From positions 1 through 11,784 of the forward strand of contig JBJDXR010000021.1 in NCBI GenBank assembly GCA_051866775.1: DNA of 11,784 bases, given 5' to 3'. A model generated the notes under the pieces. That model did no database searches and was not told where the DNA came from. It saw nothing but the letters and a program-made list of their open reading frames with translations. Made by a program: the position numbers and the translations under genes. This stretch comes from RUG626 sp051866775 (lineage in GTDB: Bacteria; Bacillota; Clostridia; Oscillospirales; Oscillospiraceae). Positions 1 through 6,709 of the stretch are shown one piece after another. Every line of letters starts with the position of its first letter. The stretch's first letter is position 1.

Positions 1-32
1 CATATTTTAGATTGTTGTAAGGGAGTAAAGAA

Positions 33-281
33 ATGATTGATCTGAACAGCGCATTGGAAATTGCAAGAAAATACTATGATGAGCGGGGCATGCAGGATCT
101 GACAAAGGTATATGATGCCGAAAATGCATGGATTATATATGCGGGAAAAAAAGATCAGCCCAGATACGGCAATGCCGGGATCTCCATTGACAAGGAGACC
201 GGAGATATCAGCAGCTTTGTCCTTCCTTCCCGCAGAAACTTTGAGATTTTGAAAAATGCAACTCTGATTGAACTCGAATAA
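33..281 (+). CDS. Small Imm35/YrhB-like protein, 82 aa
   Basis: Function unknown. The layout fits the Imm35/YrhB fold: an N-terminal helix (residues 2-18), a strand with a central Trp (W33, in the segment AWIIYAG), then Y45-G46-N47 and a strand with the signature IDKETGDI (52-59). E. coli YrhB, recalled from memory, shows the same order: helix, GWYF, GNAP, then IDKDSGEI. Members of this superfamily include predicted immunity proteins of polymorphic toxin systems, but no toxin gene is visible here, so a role as a domesticated or regulatory protein is equally possible. The start is supported by GGGAG at 21-25. It ends 13 bases before the SPFH gene, whose Shine-Dalgarno begins at the last base of this stop codon, so the two are surely co-transcribed. 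No signal peptide or membrane segment is seen. The gene call is solid; the family call is moderate. Confidence 0.8.
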   Translation: MIDLNSALEIARKYYDERGMQDLTKVYDAENAWIIYAGKKDQPRYGNAGISIDKETGDISSFVLPSRRNFEILKNATLIELE

Positions 282-286
282 GGAGG
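281..286 (+). promoter_or_regulatory. Shine-Dalgarno that sets the SPFH start
   Basis: AGGAGG lies 8 bases before the ATG at 295. An in-frame ATG at 268 lies upstream, but it sits inside the preceding gene and has no such site, so 295 is the start and the nine extra residues are not part of the protein. Confidence 0.9.
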
Positions 287-294
287 AAATTATC

Positions 295-1485
295 ATGGCT
301 CTATTTGGCAAGAACCCCAACGAGGCCGCATACGTCGGCGGTAAAAAGCACTGGACTGATGTTATAAAGAACTCCGGCCCCGGCGAGCTTCTCATATGGC
401 GTCAGCCTGAGGAGGATTTCAACACAAACTCCACCCTCATTGTCATGCCCGGTGAGGAGGCCATCTTTATAAAGGGCGGCACCGTTGAGCAGGTCTTTGA
501 TAACGGTACATACAAGCTGTCAACGGAAAACTACCCGTTTATCAGCCGCCTGCGCAACGCATTTTCCGGCGGCATCAGCACCTTTAACTGTGTTGTCTAT
601 TTTGTACGGAAGGCCCACAGTGAGGAGATACTTTGGGGAACCAGCTCACCCATTCAGGTACGTGACAAGGTATGGGGTATACGTACCGACCTGCGTGCCC
701 GCGGCTCTTACAAAGTCGAGATCTCAAATCCGGCAAAGTTCCTTGAGAAGCTCATAGGAAATAATGTACCGTTCCAGCTTCAGAGCGAACTGAACAAATA
801 CTTTATAAATGAATTTCAGAGCAAGATCAAATCCGTCATCTCCCGTGCTGTCAACGATATTGATACTGAGCTTATTGGTCTTGATGCCAGACTGGATGAG
901 TTTTCTGACTCAATAGAGCCATACATGAACGAGGTATTGGATGAGTACGGCCTCCGGTGTGTTAAATTTACTGTCTCCGCTCTTGACATCGACACCTCAA
1001 AGTATGACGCAATAGACGAATCTCAGATCCTCTCTGTGAGTAAGGTCAAGCTTGCCCAAGGAGACAAGGCGGTTATGGGCGTACTTGGAGAGGATTGGGC
1101 ACGTCAGCAGGCTGCCAACATCCTGGGAACTCTCGCCGCAAATCCCGGCTCGGGAGGAATCGCCGCGGCGGGAGCCGGTATGGGCATGGGCATGGCCGCA
1201 GGAGGCGCTTTCGGAAGTATGGCACAGCAGATGTTTGCTACTCCGCTAAACGGTGCGGCTCAGCCTCAGCAGCCTGTCCAGCAAGCCCCGCAGCCCTCTG
1301 GGCGCTTTACTCAGAAACAGCCCGGTGCCGAGACAGCGCAGTCTTCTCCGGCTCCACAGTCCGAAGCTGCGGCTCCCGATCCGGTGGAGGTCCTTAACAA
1401 GCTCAAGAAAATGCTTGATATGGGACTTATTGAACAGTCTGAATATGACGCTAAGAAGGCCGAAATACTCAGCAAGCTTATGTGA
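295..1485 (+). CDS. SPFH-domain scaffold protein with C-terminal SHOCT domain (YdjI-like)
   Basis: A 396-residue protein of the SPFH (stomatin/prohibitin/flotillin/HflK) superfamily, closest in style to B. subtilis YdjI, often annotated as 'virion core protein'. Residues 1-60 hold the family start (ALFGK, ELLIWRQPEEDFNTNSTLIV, then the PGEEAIFIK segment). Residues 60-240 form the SPFH core, and 165-255 are rich in helix and probably coiled. Residues 280-320 are a Gly/Ala/Met-rich linker, 320-362 a Gln/Pro/Ala-rich linker, and 363-396 a short SHOCT-type helix pair with the motif LLDMGLIEQSEYDAKKAEIL-like spacing (LDMGLIEQSEYDAKKAEI at 374-391). No transmembrane helix is present, so it is probably a peripheral scaffold that oligomerises at the membrane. 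The next gene encodes a four-helix membrane protein, a natural anchor or partner. In B. subtilis YdjI belongs to a PspA-linked envelope-stress operon, so a membrane-integrity role is a fair inference. Confidence 0.88.
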   Translation: MALFGKNPNEAAYVGGKKHWTDVIKNSGPGELLIWRQPEEDFNTNSTLIVMPGEEAIFIKGGTVEQVFDNGTYKLSTENYPFISRLRNAFSGGISTFNCVVYFVRKAHSEEILWGTSSPIQVRDKVWGIRTDLRARGSYKVEISNPAKFLEKLIGNNVPFQLQSELNKYFINEFQSKIKSVISRAVNDIDTELIGLDARLDEFSDSIEPYMNEVLDEYGLRCVKFTVSALDIDTSKYDAIDESQILSVSKVKLAQGDKAVMGVLGEDWARQQAANILGTLAANPGSGGIAAAGAGMGMGMAAGGAFGSMAQQMFATPLNGAAQPQQPVQQAPQPSGRFTQKQPGAETAQSSPAPQSEAAAPDPVEVLNKLKKMLDMGLIEQSEYDAKKAEILSKLM

Positions 1486-1496
1486 GGTATTGCACA

Positions 1497-2177
1497 ATGA
1501 ATAAGAAATCAGTATTATGGATAATCCTCGACTTAATATTTCTTGTTGTTTTTAACGTATGCTTCTTTGTTATAGGCGGTACCGATCATCCCGCTTCAGT
1601 CTGGATATCCTACGCTTGTATACATCTTGCATATATTCTTCTTATAATAACGCCATTTCTGGTACGCAGCGGAACAAGCAAGGCTGTGTTCGGCTTTGCA
1701 CTCACGTCAATATCCTCTGCGTATTTTTTGCTGGAGTTCATTGTCGGTATAGTGTTTATCCTTGTCAGATCTGAGTCCTACAAGACTGCGCTTGTGGTGC
1801 AGGTAATAATTGCCGGTATATATGCTATCATGCTTGTCTCTCACATGATAGCCAACGAGACTACTGCGGACAGCGAAGCGGAGCACGAGTACGACCTCAT
1901 TTTTGTCAAAACCTGTTCCTCCAAGCTCAAGGGTATTGTCGACGGCATATCCGACAAGCCTCTCAGGAAGAAGGTTGAGCGTGCGTATGACGCCGTACAT
2001 TCAAGCCCTGTGAAGTCCAATAACAGCGTCCGTCCTTTGGAGCAGCAGATAGATTCACTCATTGACGGGCTCTCCTCCGATATAAGCTTCGGCAACTCAG
2101 AAGCCGCCGGCAACAAGGCCGACCGTATAGTCAGCCTTGCAGATGAGCGCACAAGACAGCTCAAGCTTTCAAACTGA
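1497..2177 (+). CDS. Four-helix membrane protein of unknown function
   Basis: I do not recognise a named family. The 226-residue product has four hydrophobic segments at about 6-26, 34-56, 65-91 and 98-119, followed by a hydrophilic, probably cytosolic tail (120-226). The tail holds a charged helical stretch (LRKKVERAYDAV, 156-167) and a second helical part ending in ADERTRQLKL. A GTG at 1482 in the same frame overlaps the end of the SPFH gene. The ATG at 1497 is preferred because GTGAGG at 1482-1487 is a Shine-Dalgarno 9 bases before it. Only 11 bases separate it from the SPFH stop codon, so the two are translated from one message and may form a membrane complex: an integral anchor plus a peripheral SPFH scaffold. 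A long hairpin follows 21 bases after the stop. Certain as a gene, unknown in function. Confidence 0.85.
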   Translation: MNKKSVLWIILDLIFLVVFNVCFFVIGGTDHPASVWISYACIHLAYILLIITPFLVRSGTSKAVFGFALTSISSAYFLLEFIVGIVFILVRSESYKTALVVQVIIAGIYAIMLVSHMIANETTADSEAEHEYDLIFVKTCSSKLKGIVDGISDKPLRKKVERAYDAVHSSPVKSNNSVRPLEQQIDSLIDGLSSDISFGNSEAAGNKADRIVSLADERTRQLKLSN

Positions 2178-2198
2178 CTTAATAATTTTATAAGCAAA

Positions 2199-2239
2199 CA
2201 AGCAGCCCATGATGTAGTGTTTACATCATGGGCTGCTTG
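2199..2239. terminator. Perfect 18-bp hairpin after the SPFH operon
   Basis: Arms 2199-2216 and 2222-2239 are exact reverse complements around a 5-base loop (GTGTT). No T-run follows on either strand, so it is not a textbook intrinsic terminator. Its place 21 bases after the last stop codon of the operon, and the similar hairpin at 10249-10298, still make transcript end-forming or 3'-end stabilising the likely role. Confidence 0.7.
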
Positions 2240-2318
2240 AATGTTGAGAAGGATCTGCAATCTAAAAAAGCAAGTTTTATAGTCGACGGAGCATATAATG
2301 CACTTATAAAAAGCTATG

Positions 2319-2350
2319 TTTATATTAGGCTCTGTTAGCCGTGTGTGTTG
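2319..2350 (+). repeat. Left copy of an imperfect inverted repeat
   Basis: The core at 2327-2350 matches the reverse complement of 2962-2985 at 21 of 24 bases (shared block CTGTTAGCC and TGTGTG). Extended outward to 2319 and 2993 the match is 27 of 32. The two copies face each other around an AT-rich patch with two minus-strand ORFs, like the ends of a small insertion. No transposase is present and no clean target duplication is seen. Confidence 0.5.
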
Positions 2351-2367
2351 CTAGGGCAATACCTAAA

Positions 2368-2760
2368 TTATGGTTTTGCCCATTCACCTGTTTCTTCGTT
2401 CTTTTGCAAAACGAGTTCATATTCACCGTCTGCTCGATTGAAATAGATTTCTGTATCATTCTCACCCAAATCTAATACGAACTCATTTTTTGCTCCAAAC
2501 GAACTGTTAAGACCGCCAAAAGTAGAGTAAAAAGTAAGGTAATGTGGTTTTACTCCACCGCCATTATCTTCAAACTCTCTGATATAACCCATAGACGACA
2601 TAACATGAGCATCAAAAGTTAGTTTTGTTCCATCCTCTGATACGGAATAATCAAATAATACTACGTCTGTTCTTTTGATAAATCCAGTTCCAACAAAAAA
2701 AGACAGAGCCAGAACAATTATTGATGATATTGCAATTATCACAATGGTTCTCTTTTTCAT
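2368..2760 (-). CDS. Membrane-anchored hypothetical protein, 130 aa
   Basis: I do not recognise the family. Residues 1-4 are MKKR, residues 5-25 are one strongly hydrophobic helix (uncleaved anchor or signal peptide; no lipobox Cys), and about 30-130 form a soluble domain that reads as mostly beta strands (DVVLFDYSVSEDGTKLTFDA, then HYLTFYSTFGG, FVLDLGENDTEIYFNR, YELVLQK). The domain should face outside the membrane. A TTCCT at 2771-2775 gives AGGAA on the coding strand, 10 bases before the start. It follows the 31-residue ORF at 2785-2880 by 24 bases, so the two may share a transcript. Base composition is visibly more AT-rich than in neighbouring genes and codon use differs (many AAA, GAA, TTT), which hints at acquisition. 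A small inverted repeat at 2354-2381 straddles its stop codon. The gene is likely real; its function is unknown. Confidence 0.72.
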   Translation of the reverse strand: MKKRTIVIIAISSIIVLALSFFVGTGFIKRTDVVLFDYSVSEDGTKLTFDAHVMSSMGYIREFEDNGGGVKPHYLTFYSTFGGLNSSFGAKNEFVLDLGENDTEIYFNRADGEYELVLQKNEETGEWAKP

Positions 2761-2784
2761 ACGAAAATACTTCCTAATTCAAGT

Positions 2785-2880
2785 TTATAATGTATTAACC
2801 TCGAAAGATTTTGTTTCTCTTAAATCTTCTCTTGTCAGCCTATTCAGCAATCTTTTAATTTCACTTATATTTACAGTCAT
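2785..2880 (-). CDS. Possible small protein, 31 aa
   Basis: An ATG at 2880 opens 31 codons ending in TAA at 2785-2787. The product starts MTVNISEIKRLLNRL, continues with TREDLRETKSFEV and ends NTL. It is charged and mostly helical, with no membrane segment. The support is an excellent Shine-Dalgarno: GAGG followed by TGAT, 8 bases before the ATG (complement of 2885-2892). It lies just before the 130-residue membrane protein, in the same direction. It may be a genuine small gene, or the surviving N-terminus of a longer protein cut down by the event that left the inverted repeats. I cannot assign a family. Confidence 0.45.
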   Translation of the reverse strand: MTVNISEIKRLLNRLTREDLRETKSFEVNTL

Positions 2881-2961
2881 ATCTATCACCTCACACTGAG
2901 ATTAGATATAACTGTCTTGATTTTTGTGTAATGTGGATTTATTTATGTCCACTTCCGTTAT

Positions 2962-2993
2962 CAGCACACAGGGCTAACAGCGCCTGATATTAA
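2962..2993 (-). repeat. Right copy of the imperfect inverted repeat
   Basis: Partner of 2319-2350 in opposite orientation, 21 of 24 bases identical in the core (2962-2985). Its outer edge overlaps the stop codon of the cysteine desulfurase (2990-2992), so if it is an insertion end, the element lies right against that gene. Confidence 0.5.
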
Positions 2994-4126
2994 AGCTTTC
3001 TGCGGAGCTTTGACGCGGCATCAGACAGGGTCTTTATAAAATAATCGACTTCCTCCTTGGTATTATAGCGAGAGAAGCTTAATCGTATCGCTCCGTCTAT
3101 CACGTCATTAGGCAGCTTCATCGCCTCCAATACGTGGCTTCTCGCACCCTTACGGCAGGCGGAGCTTTTTGAGACACATATTCCCGCAGCATCAAGGACA
3201 TTCATGAGGACCTCACTCCTATACCCCGGAAGGGATATGCTGAGCACATGCGGCGCCGTCCCCTCTCCTATGATAATCGCCTCAGGAAGAGCGGCCTTAA
3301 GGCGCTCAAGTGTGTAGTCACGAATTTCCTTTATATGCCGAGTATTTTCTGAAAATCCGGTTTTTCCAACAAGTGCCGCCGCTCCGAAACCCGCTATGGC
3401 AGGCATAGGCTCCGTTCCCGGACGAAAGCCCCCCTCCTGCCCGCCGCCGGTGATCAGCTGCGGAAGTCGAAGCCCCTTGCGTACATAGAGTGCGCCAACA
3501 CCCTTAGGCCCATGTATCTTATGCGAGCTTACCGTCACCAGATCAGCACCAAGCTTTTTCGGCGTAAAAGGAACCTTAAGAAAGCCCTGCACCGCGTCAG
3601 TGTGCAGTATTGCATCTTGAGAACAGCTCTTTACATATTCAAAAATTTCACTGATCGGCGTTTCAGCGCCGGTCTCGTTATTTATAAGCATTAAGGATAC
3701 CAAAACAGTGTCCTTTCTTAAAGCCTTAGCCACACTTTCAGGTTCGATCCTGCCGGATTTTGAAGGCTCAAGGTATGTTACTTCCCAGCCCTTGCCCTTG
3801 AGCGCCTCGACAGTATGCCTAACCGCGTCGTGCTCAGTGGAGCCGGTAATGATGTGCCTCCCCCGATGGCGCATAAGCCGGCAGGCGCCGCGTATCGCCC
3901 AGTTATCCCCCTCTGTACCTCCTGAGGTAAAGTATACCTCCTCCGCGGCCGTGCCGAGTGCCGCTGCGACATTCTCACGGGAGGTCCTTAAAAGCGCCGC
4001 TGCGCTGCGGCCTATCAAGTGTCCGGATGAAGGATTCCCGTAACATTCGGTCATCGCCTCCATAACAGCCGCAGCCGCCTCCGGGCATACCCGGGTAGTG
4101 GCGGCGTTATCAAAATATGCAGTCAT
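2990..4126 (-). CDS. Cysteine desulfurase, NifS/IscS class
   Basis: PLP enzyme that takes sulfur from L-cysteine as a protein persulfide, giving alanine, for Fe-S clusters and tRNA thiolation. Numbering from the upstream ATG at 4129: the N-terminal FDNAATT (6-12), the PLP-ring His in STEHDAV (H100), the DAVQ motif with D178 and Q181, the Schiff-base lysine in SSHKIHGPKG (K204), the substrate-binding R236 region in GGQEGGFRPGTE, and the catalytic Cys in SKSSACRKGARSHVLEAM (C325). All key residues are present and the length (378-379) is normal for the family. The ATG at 4126 is chosen because AAGG of the Shine-Dalgarno lies 7 bases before it, but only 4 before the ATG at 4129. No IscU/NifU or ThiI gene is next to it; its downstream side is the AT-rich patch. 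It is divergent from mtaB, whose product needs two Fe-S clusters. The active-site loop resembles the desulfurases that work with ThiI in Firmicutes; that sub-assignment is inference. Confidence 0.93.
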   Translation of the reverse strand: MTAYFDNAATTRVCPEAAAAVMEAMTECYGNPSSGHLIGRSAAALLRTSRENVAAALGTAAEEVYFTSGGTEGDNWAIRGACRLMRHRGRHIITGSTEHDAVRHTVEALKGKGWEVTYLEPSKSGRIEPESVAKALRKDTVLVSLMLINNETGAETPISEIFEYVKSCSQDAILHTDAVQGFLKVPFTPKKLGADLVTVSSHKIHGPKGVGALYVRKGLRLPQLITGGGQEGGFRPGTEPMPAIAGFGAAALVGKTGFSENTRHIKEIRDYTLERLKAALPEAIIIGEGTAPHVLSISLPGYRSEVLMNVLDAAGICVSKSSACRKGARSHVLEAMKLPNDVIDGAIRLSFSRYNTKEEVDYFIKTLSDAASKLRRKL

Positions 4127-4129
4127 CAT

Positions 4130-4221
4130 ATCACCTTGAATAGTTTTAATATTTGATGTATACTTAGTTTTGGTTTGTATTAATTATACTCCACATTTTC
4201 CATTGTCACAAGAGGCAGTAA
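4130..4221. promoter_or_regulatory. Divergent promoter region, cysteine desulfurase and mtaB
   Basis: A 92-base AT-rich gap between two divergent starts must hold both promoters. On the plus strand TATACT at 4185-4190 is a good -10, with only a weak -35 upstream. On the minus strand TATACA (complement of 4157-4162) is a possible -10. Neither has a convincing -35. GAGG at 4212-4215 is the mtaB Shine-Dalgarno. Confidence 0.45.
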
Positions 4222-5511
4222 ATGAAGATACACATACACACACTTGGCTGCAAGGTAAATCAGTTTGAATCGCAGGCTTTAGAGACCCTTTTTACACAAC
4301 GTGGGCACACTGTAACAGCCGATGAATCCGGTTGTGATGCCGTAATCATAAATACCTGTGCAGTGACAGCTGAATCCGTCAGGAAATCCCGTCAGGCCAT
4401 AAGGCATTTTAAATCGGAAAATCCCGGCGCAGTCATCGGGATATGCGGCTGTTGGCCGCAGGCGGAGCCTGAAAACGCAAAGGAGCTTGGGGGCGACGTC
4501 ATCTATGGAAGCTCTGACCACTCAGGTTTCGCAGCTGATATAGAGGCCGCATTCAGCTGTAAAAAATCCGTCTGCAATGTGGATAATGTATTCTCCCGGA
4601 GAGAATTTGAGTCTCTTCCCGCAGGCAGCTCCGTCTCACGTACGCGGGCACTGCTTAAGATTGAGGACGGATGTGTGAATTTCTGCTCATACTGCATAAT
4701 TCCATATACCCGCGGACCAGTACGCTCGCTTGCGCTCGACTCCATCTCAAAGGAGGCATCATCCTTAGCCTCCCAAGGCTACAGAGAGATCGTACTCACA
4801 GGTATCGAGATCGCCTCATACGGTCAGGATCTTCGTGACGGCTCTTCGCTTTCAGACGCCGTATGTACTGCTGCCCAGGCCGCGCCCGGCTGCCGCATAC
4901 GCCTCGGCTCTCTGGAACCGAGAGTTATTACAGATGATTTCTGCAAACGTATCTCAAAACATAAAAATATATGCGATCACTTTCACCTGTCCCTTCAGAG
5001 CGGCTGCGATGATACGCTTAAGCGTATGAAGCGCAAATATGATACCGCGCTTTTTTATAAATCCGTCGAATTACTGCGCTCATATTTTCCCGGCTGCGGT
5101 ATTACAGCCGACCTTATAACAGGTTTTCCCGGTGAGAGCGAAGAAGAATTTTCACAAACCATTTCATTTATTGAAAAATGCGCCTTTTCCTCTATGCACA
5201 TTTTCCCCTATTCCGTCAGGGGCGGAACTGTCGCCGCCGGACTTGACGGACAAATTGACAAGCACATAAAGCAGGCTCGGGCAAAACTTGCGTCAAAATC
5301 AGCCAAGGTAAGCCATGACGCTTTTTTAGCTTCTCAGATAGGCTCTGTACAAGAGGTGCTTTTTGAACAAAAAAACGGCGGTTTGTGGGAAGGCCACGCG
5401 AAAAACTACGCGCTTGTGGCGGCTTCCGGCGAAAATCTGCATAATGCTGTAAGAAATGTACAAATAACAGGTATAAAAAGTGGTATACTTTTGGGAGATA
5501 TCATCTTGTAA
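4222..5511 (+). CDS. mtaB: tRNA t6A37 methylthiotransferase MtaB
   Basis: Radical-SAM enzyme that converts t6A37 to ms2t6A37 in tRNAs reading ANN codons, which helps accurate decoding of lysine codons. The domain order is that of the MiaB/MtaB/RimO family. The UPF0004 domain (1-110) carries three cluster cysteines: C10 in TLGCKVNQFES, C46 in NTCAVT and C77 in GCWPQ. The radical-SAM core has the CxxxCxxC motif C151, C155, C158 in GCVNFCSYCIIPYTRG, then HLSLQSGCDDTLKRM (255-269) and DLITGFPGE (297-305). A TRAM RNA-binding domain follows (about 372-429). TLGCKVNQ is the MtaB form of the first motif, which separates it from MiaB and RimO. Length 429 is slightly shorter than B. subtilis MtaB. It is alone between a divergent cysteine desulfurase and serC. 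Nothing is missing. Confidence 0.94.
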   Translation: MKIHIHTLGCKVNQFESQALETLFTQRGHTVTADESGCDAVIINTCAVTAESVRKSRQAIRHFKSENPGAVIGICGCWPQAEPENAKELGGDVIYGSSDHSGFAADIEAAFSCKKSVCNVDNVFSRREFESLPAGSSVSRTRALLKIEDGCVNFCSYCIIPYTRGPVRSLALDSISKEASSLASQGYREIVLTGIEIASYGQDLRDGSSLSDAVCTAAQAAPGCRIRLGSLEPRVITDDFCKRISKHKNICDHFHLSLQSGCDDTLKRMKRKYDTALFYKSVELLRSYFPGCGITADLITGFPGESEEEFSQTISFIEKCAFSSMHIFPYSVRGGTVAAGLDGQIDKHIKQARAKLASKSAKVSHDAFLASQIGSVQEVLFEQKNGGLWEGHAKNYALVAASGENLHNAVRNVQITGIKSGILLGDIIL

Positions 5512-5535
5512 TTTGCATTTGCCAAAATGTATAAT
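5506..5535 (+). promoter_or_regulatory. Likely sigma-A promoter of serC-serA
   Basis: TTGTAA (5506-5511, overlapping the mtaB stop codon) and a perfect TATAAT (5530-5535) are 18 bases apart. They lie 55 bases before the serC start. No T-box, riboswitch or attenuator fits in the short leader. Confidence 0.6.
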
Positions 5536-5589
5536 TATATTTACTTAATTACCACTTTAATGTATTGATATAAAAGGAGGCGCATACTT

Positions 5590-6684
5590 ATGGCTCAAGA
5601 TCGCATTTTCAATTTCTCCGCAGGCCCCTCCGCTCTTCCACTCTCCGTGCTGCAAAAGGCAGCAAGTGAGATGACAAATTACGGCGGAAGCGGTATGTCC
5701 GTTATGGAGATGAGTCACCGATCTAAGGTGTATCAGGATATATTTGACGAGACTAAGGCCAACTTAATAAAGGTGCTTAACATACCCGAGACGCATGAGG
5801 TCATCTTTATGCAGGGCGGCGCCACCTTCCAGTTTTCTGCAGTTCCTCTAAATTTGATCGGCACCACCGGCAAGGCTGATTACGCACTTACAGGCAGCTT
5901 CTCAACTCTCGCCGCAAAAGAGGCTAAAAAATACGGCAAAATTAACATTGTCGCTTCCTCTGAGGATAAAAATCACACCTACATACCTTCAAACGACCAA
6001 CTGAAGCTCTCTCCTGACGCGGCATATTTTCACTACTGTGCCAACAACACGATCTACGGTACAGAGTGGAATTATATTCCTGATACCGGAAAAGTCCCCC
6101 TTGTAGCGGACTGCTCCTCCAATATATTGTCACGTCCCATAGACATATCCCGCTATGGGCTCATATACGCAGGAGTGCAAAAGAATATGGCCCCCGCCGG
6201 CATGGCCGCTGTCATAGTACGCAGGGAGCTTGCCGGACACGAGCTGCCTTTTACCCCGATAATCATGAGTTATCAAACAACTATCAACAAGGATTCAATG
6301 TACAACACCCCGCCAACATATAATATTTATATGCTGGGTCTTGTTCTCAAGTGGGTCATCGCCAATGGCGGCGTCAGAGGCATGGAGGAGCTTCGCAACA
6401 CCCGTTCCTCCCTGCTGTATGATTTCATTGATGACAGCAGCCTCTTTATTGGCTGTGCAGATAAGGATTCACGTTCAAAGATGAATGTCACCTTCCGCAC
6501 CGGAAACGAAGAGCTTGACAACGAATTTGTTAAGGAGGCCTCGGCTCACGGCTTTGTGAATCTGAAGGGGCACCGATCAGTGGGCGGTATGAGGGCATCC
6601 ATTTACAACGCAATGCCTGTGGAAGGCGTTGAAAAACTTGTAGATTTTATGAAAGATTTTGAAGTGCGCCACAAAGGTGCTTAA
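5590..6684 (+). CDS. serC: Phosphoserine aminotransferase SerC
   Basis: Converts 3-phosphohydroxypyruvate and glutamate to phosphoserine and 2-oxoglutarate, the second step of serine synthesis; cytosolic PLP enzyme of aminotransferase class V. The N-terminal FNFSAGPSALP (7-17) is the family hallmark. The cofactor-phosphate loop is QGGATFQF (75-82), the substrate region is HYCANNTIYGTEW (148-160), VADCSSNILSRPID (172-185) holds the PLP-ring Asp, and GVQKNMAPAGMA (196-206) contains the Schiff-base lysine K198. Length 364 matches E. coli SerC (362). A strong AGGAGG (5576-5581) precedes the ATG. It is followed after 25 bases by serA in the same direction, so the pair forms an operon for the first two steps of the pathway; no SerB phosphatase gene is in the window. 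Confidence 0.96.
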   Translation: MAQDRIFNFSAGPSALPLSVLQKAASEMTNYGGSGMSVMEMSHRSKVYQDIFDETKANLIKVLNIPETHEVIFMQGGATFQFSAVPLNLIGTTGKADYALTGSFSTLAAKEAKKYGKINIVASSEDKNHTYIPSNDQLKLSPDAAYFHYCANNTIYGTEWNYIPDTGKVPLVADCSSNILSRPIDISRYGLIYAGVQKNMAPAGMAAVIVRRELAGHELPFTPIIMSYQTTINKDSMYNTPPTYNIYMLGLVLKWVIANGGVRGMEELRNTRSSLLYDFIDDSSLFIGCADKDSRSKMNVTFRTGNEELDNEFVKEASAHGFVNLKGHRSVGGMRASIYNAMPVEGVEKLVDFMKDFEVRHKGA

Positions 6685-6693
6685 TACTGATTT

Positions 6694-6699
6694 GTGAGG
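6694..6699 (+). promoter_or_regulatory. Shine-Dalgarno that sets the serA start
   Basis: GTGAGG ends 10 bases before the ATG at 6710 but only 1 base before the in-frame TTG at 6701. The ATG is therefore the start, and the protein begins MYKIKTIN. Confidence 0.75.
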
Positions 6700-6709
6700 T
6701 TTGGAAAAA

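Noticed and set aside
33..281. Toxin-immunity pair
   Set aside because: The protein looks like an immunity fold, but no toxin, toxin C-terminus or secretion gene is visible next to it; only the fold similarity is kept.
2228..2338. 36-codon plus-strand frame starting inside the hairpin arm
   Set aside because: It has no ribosome binding site, starts within the terminator stem and resembles no family I know. It could be a gene relic but cannot be supported.
2319..2350. Integron attC-like site suggested by GTTAGCC
   Set aside because: The heptamer does not fit the GTTRRRY core, there is no matching partner core at attC spacing, and no integrase is near.
2675..2899. 74-residue hydrophobic plus-strand frame
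   Set aside because: It is antisense to the start of the 130-residue membrane protein and the 31-residue ORF, both of which have good ribosome binding sites.
5512..5589. Serine-linked T-box or riboswitch before serC
   Set aside because: The leader is only about 50 bases after the predicted promoter, with no T-box motif and no paired structure of riboswitch size.
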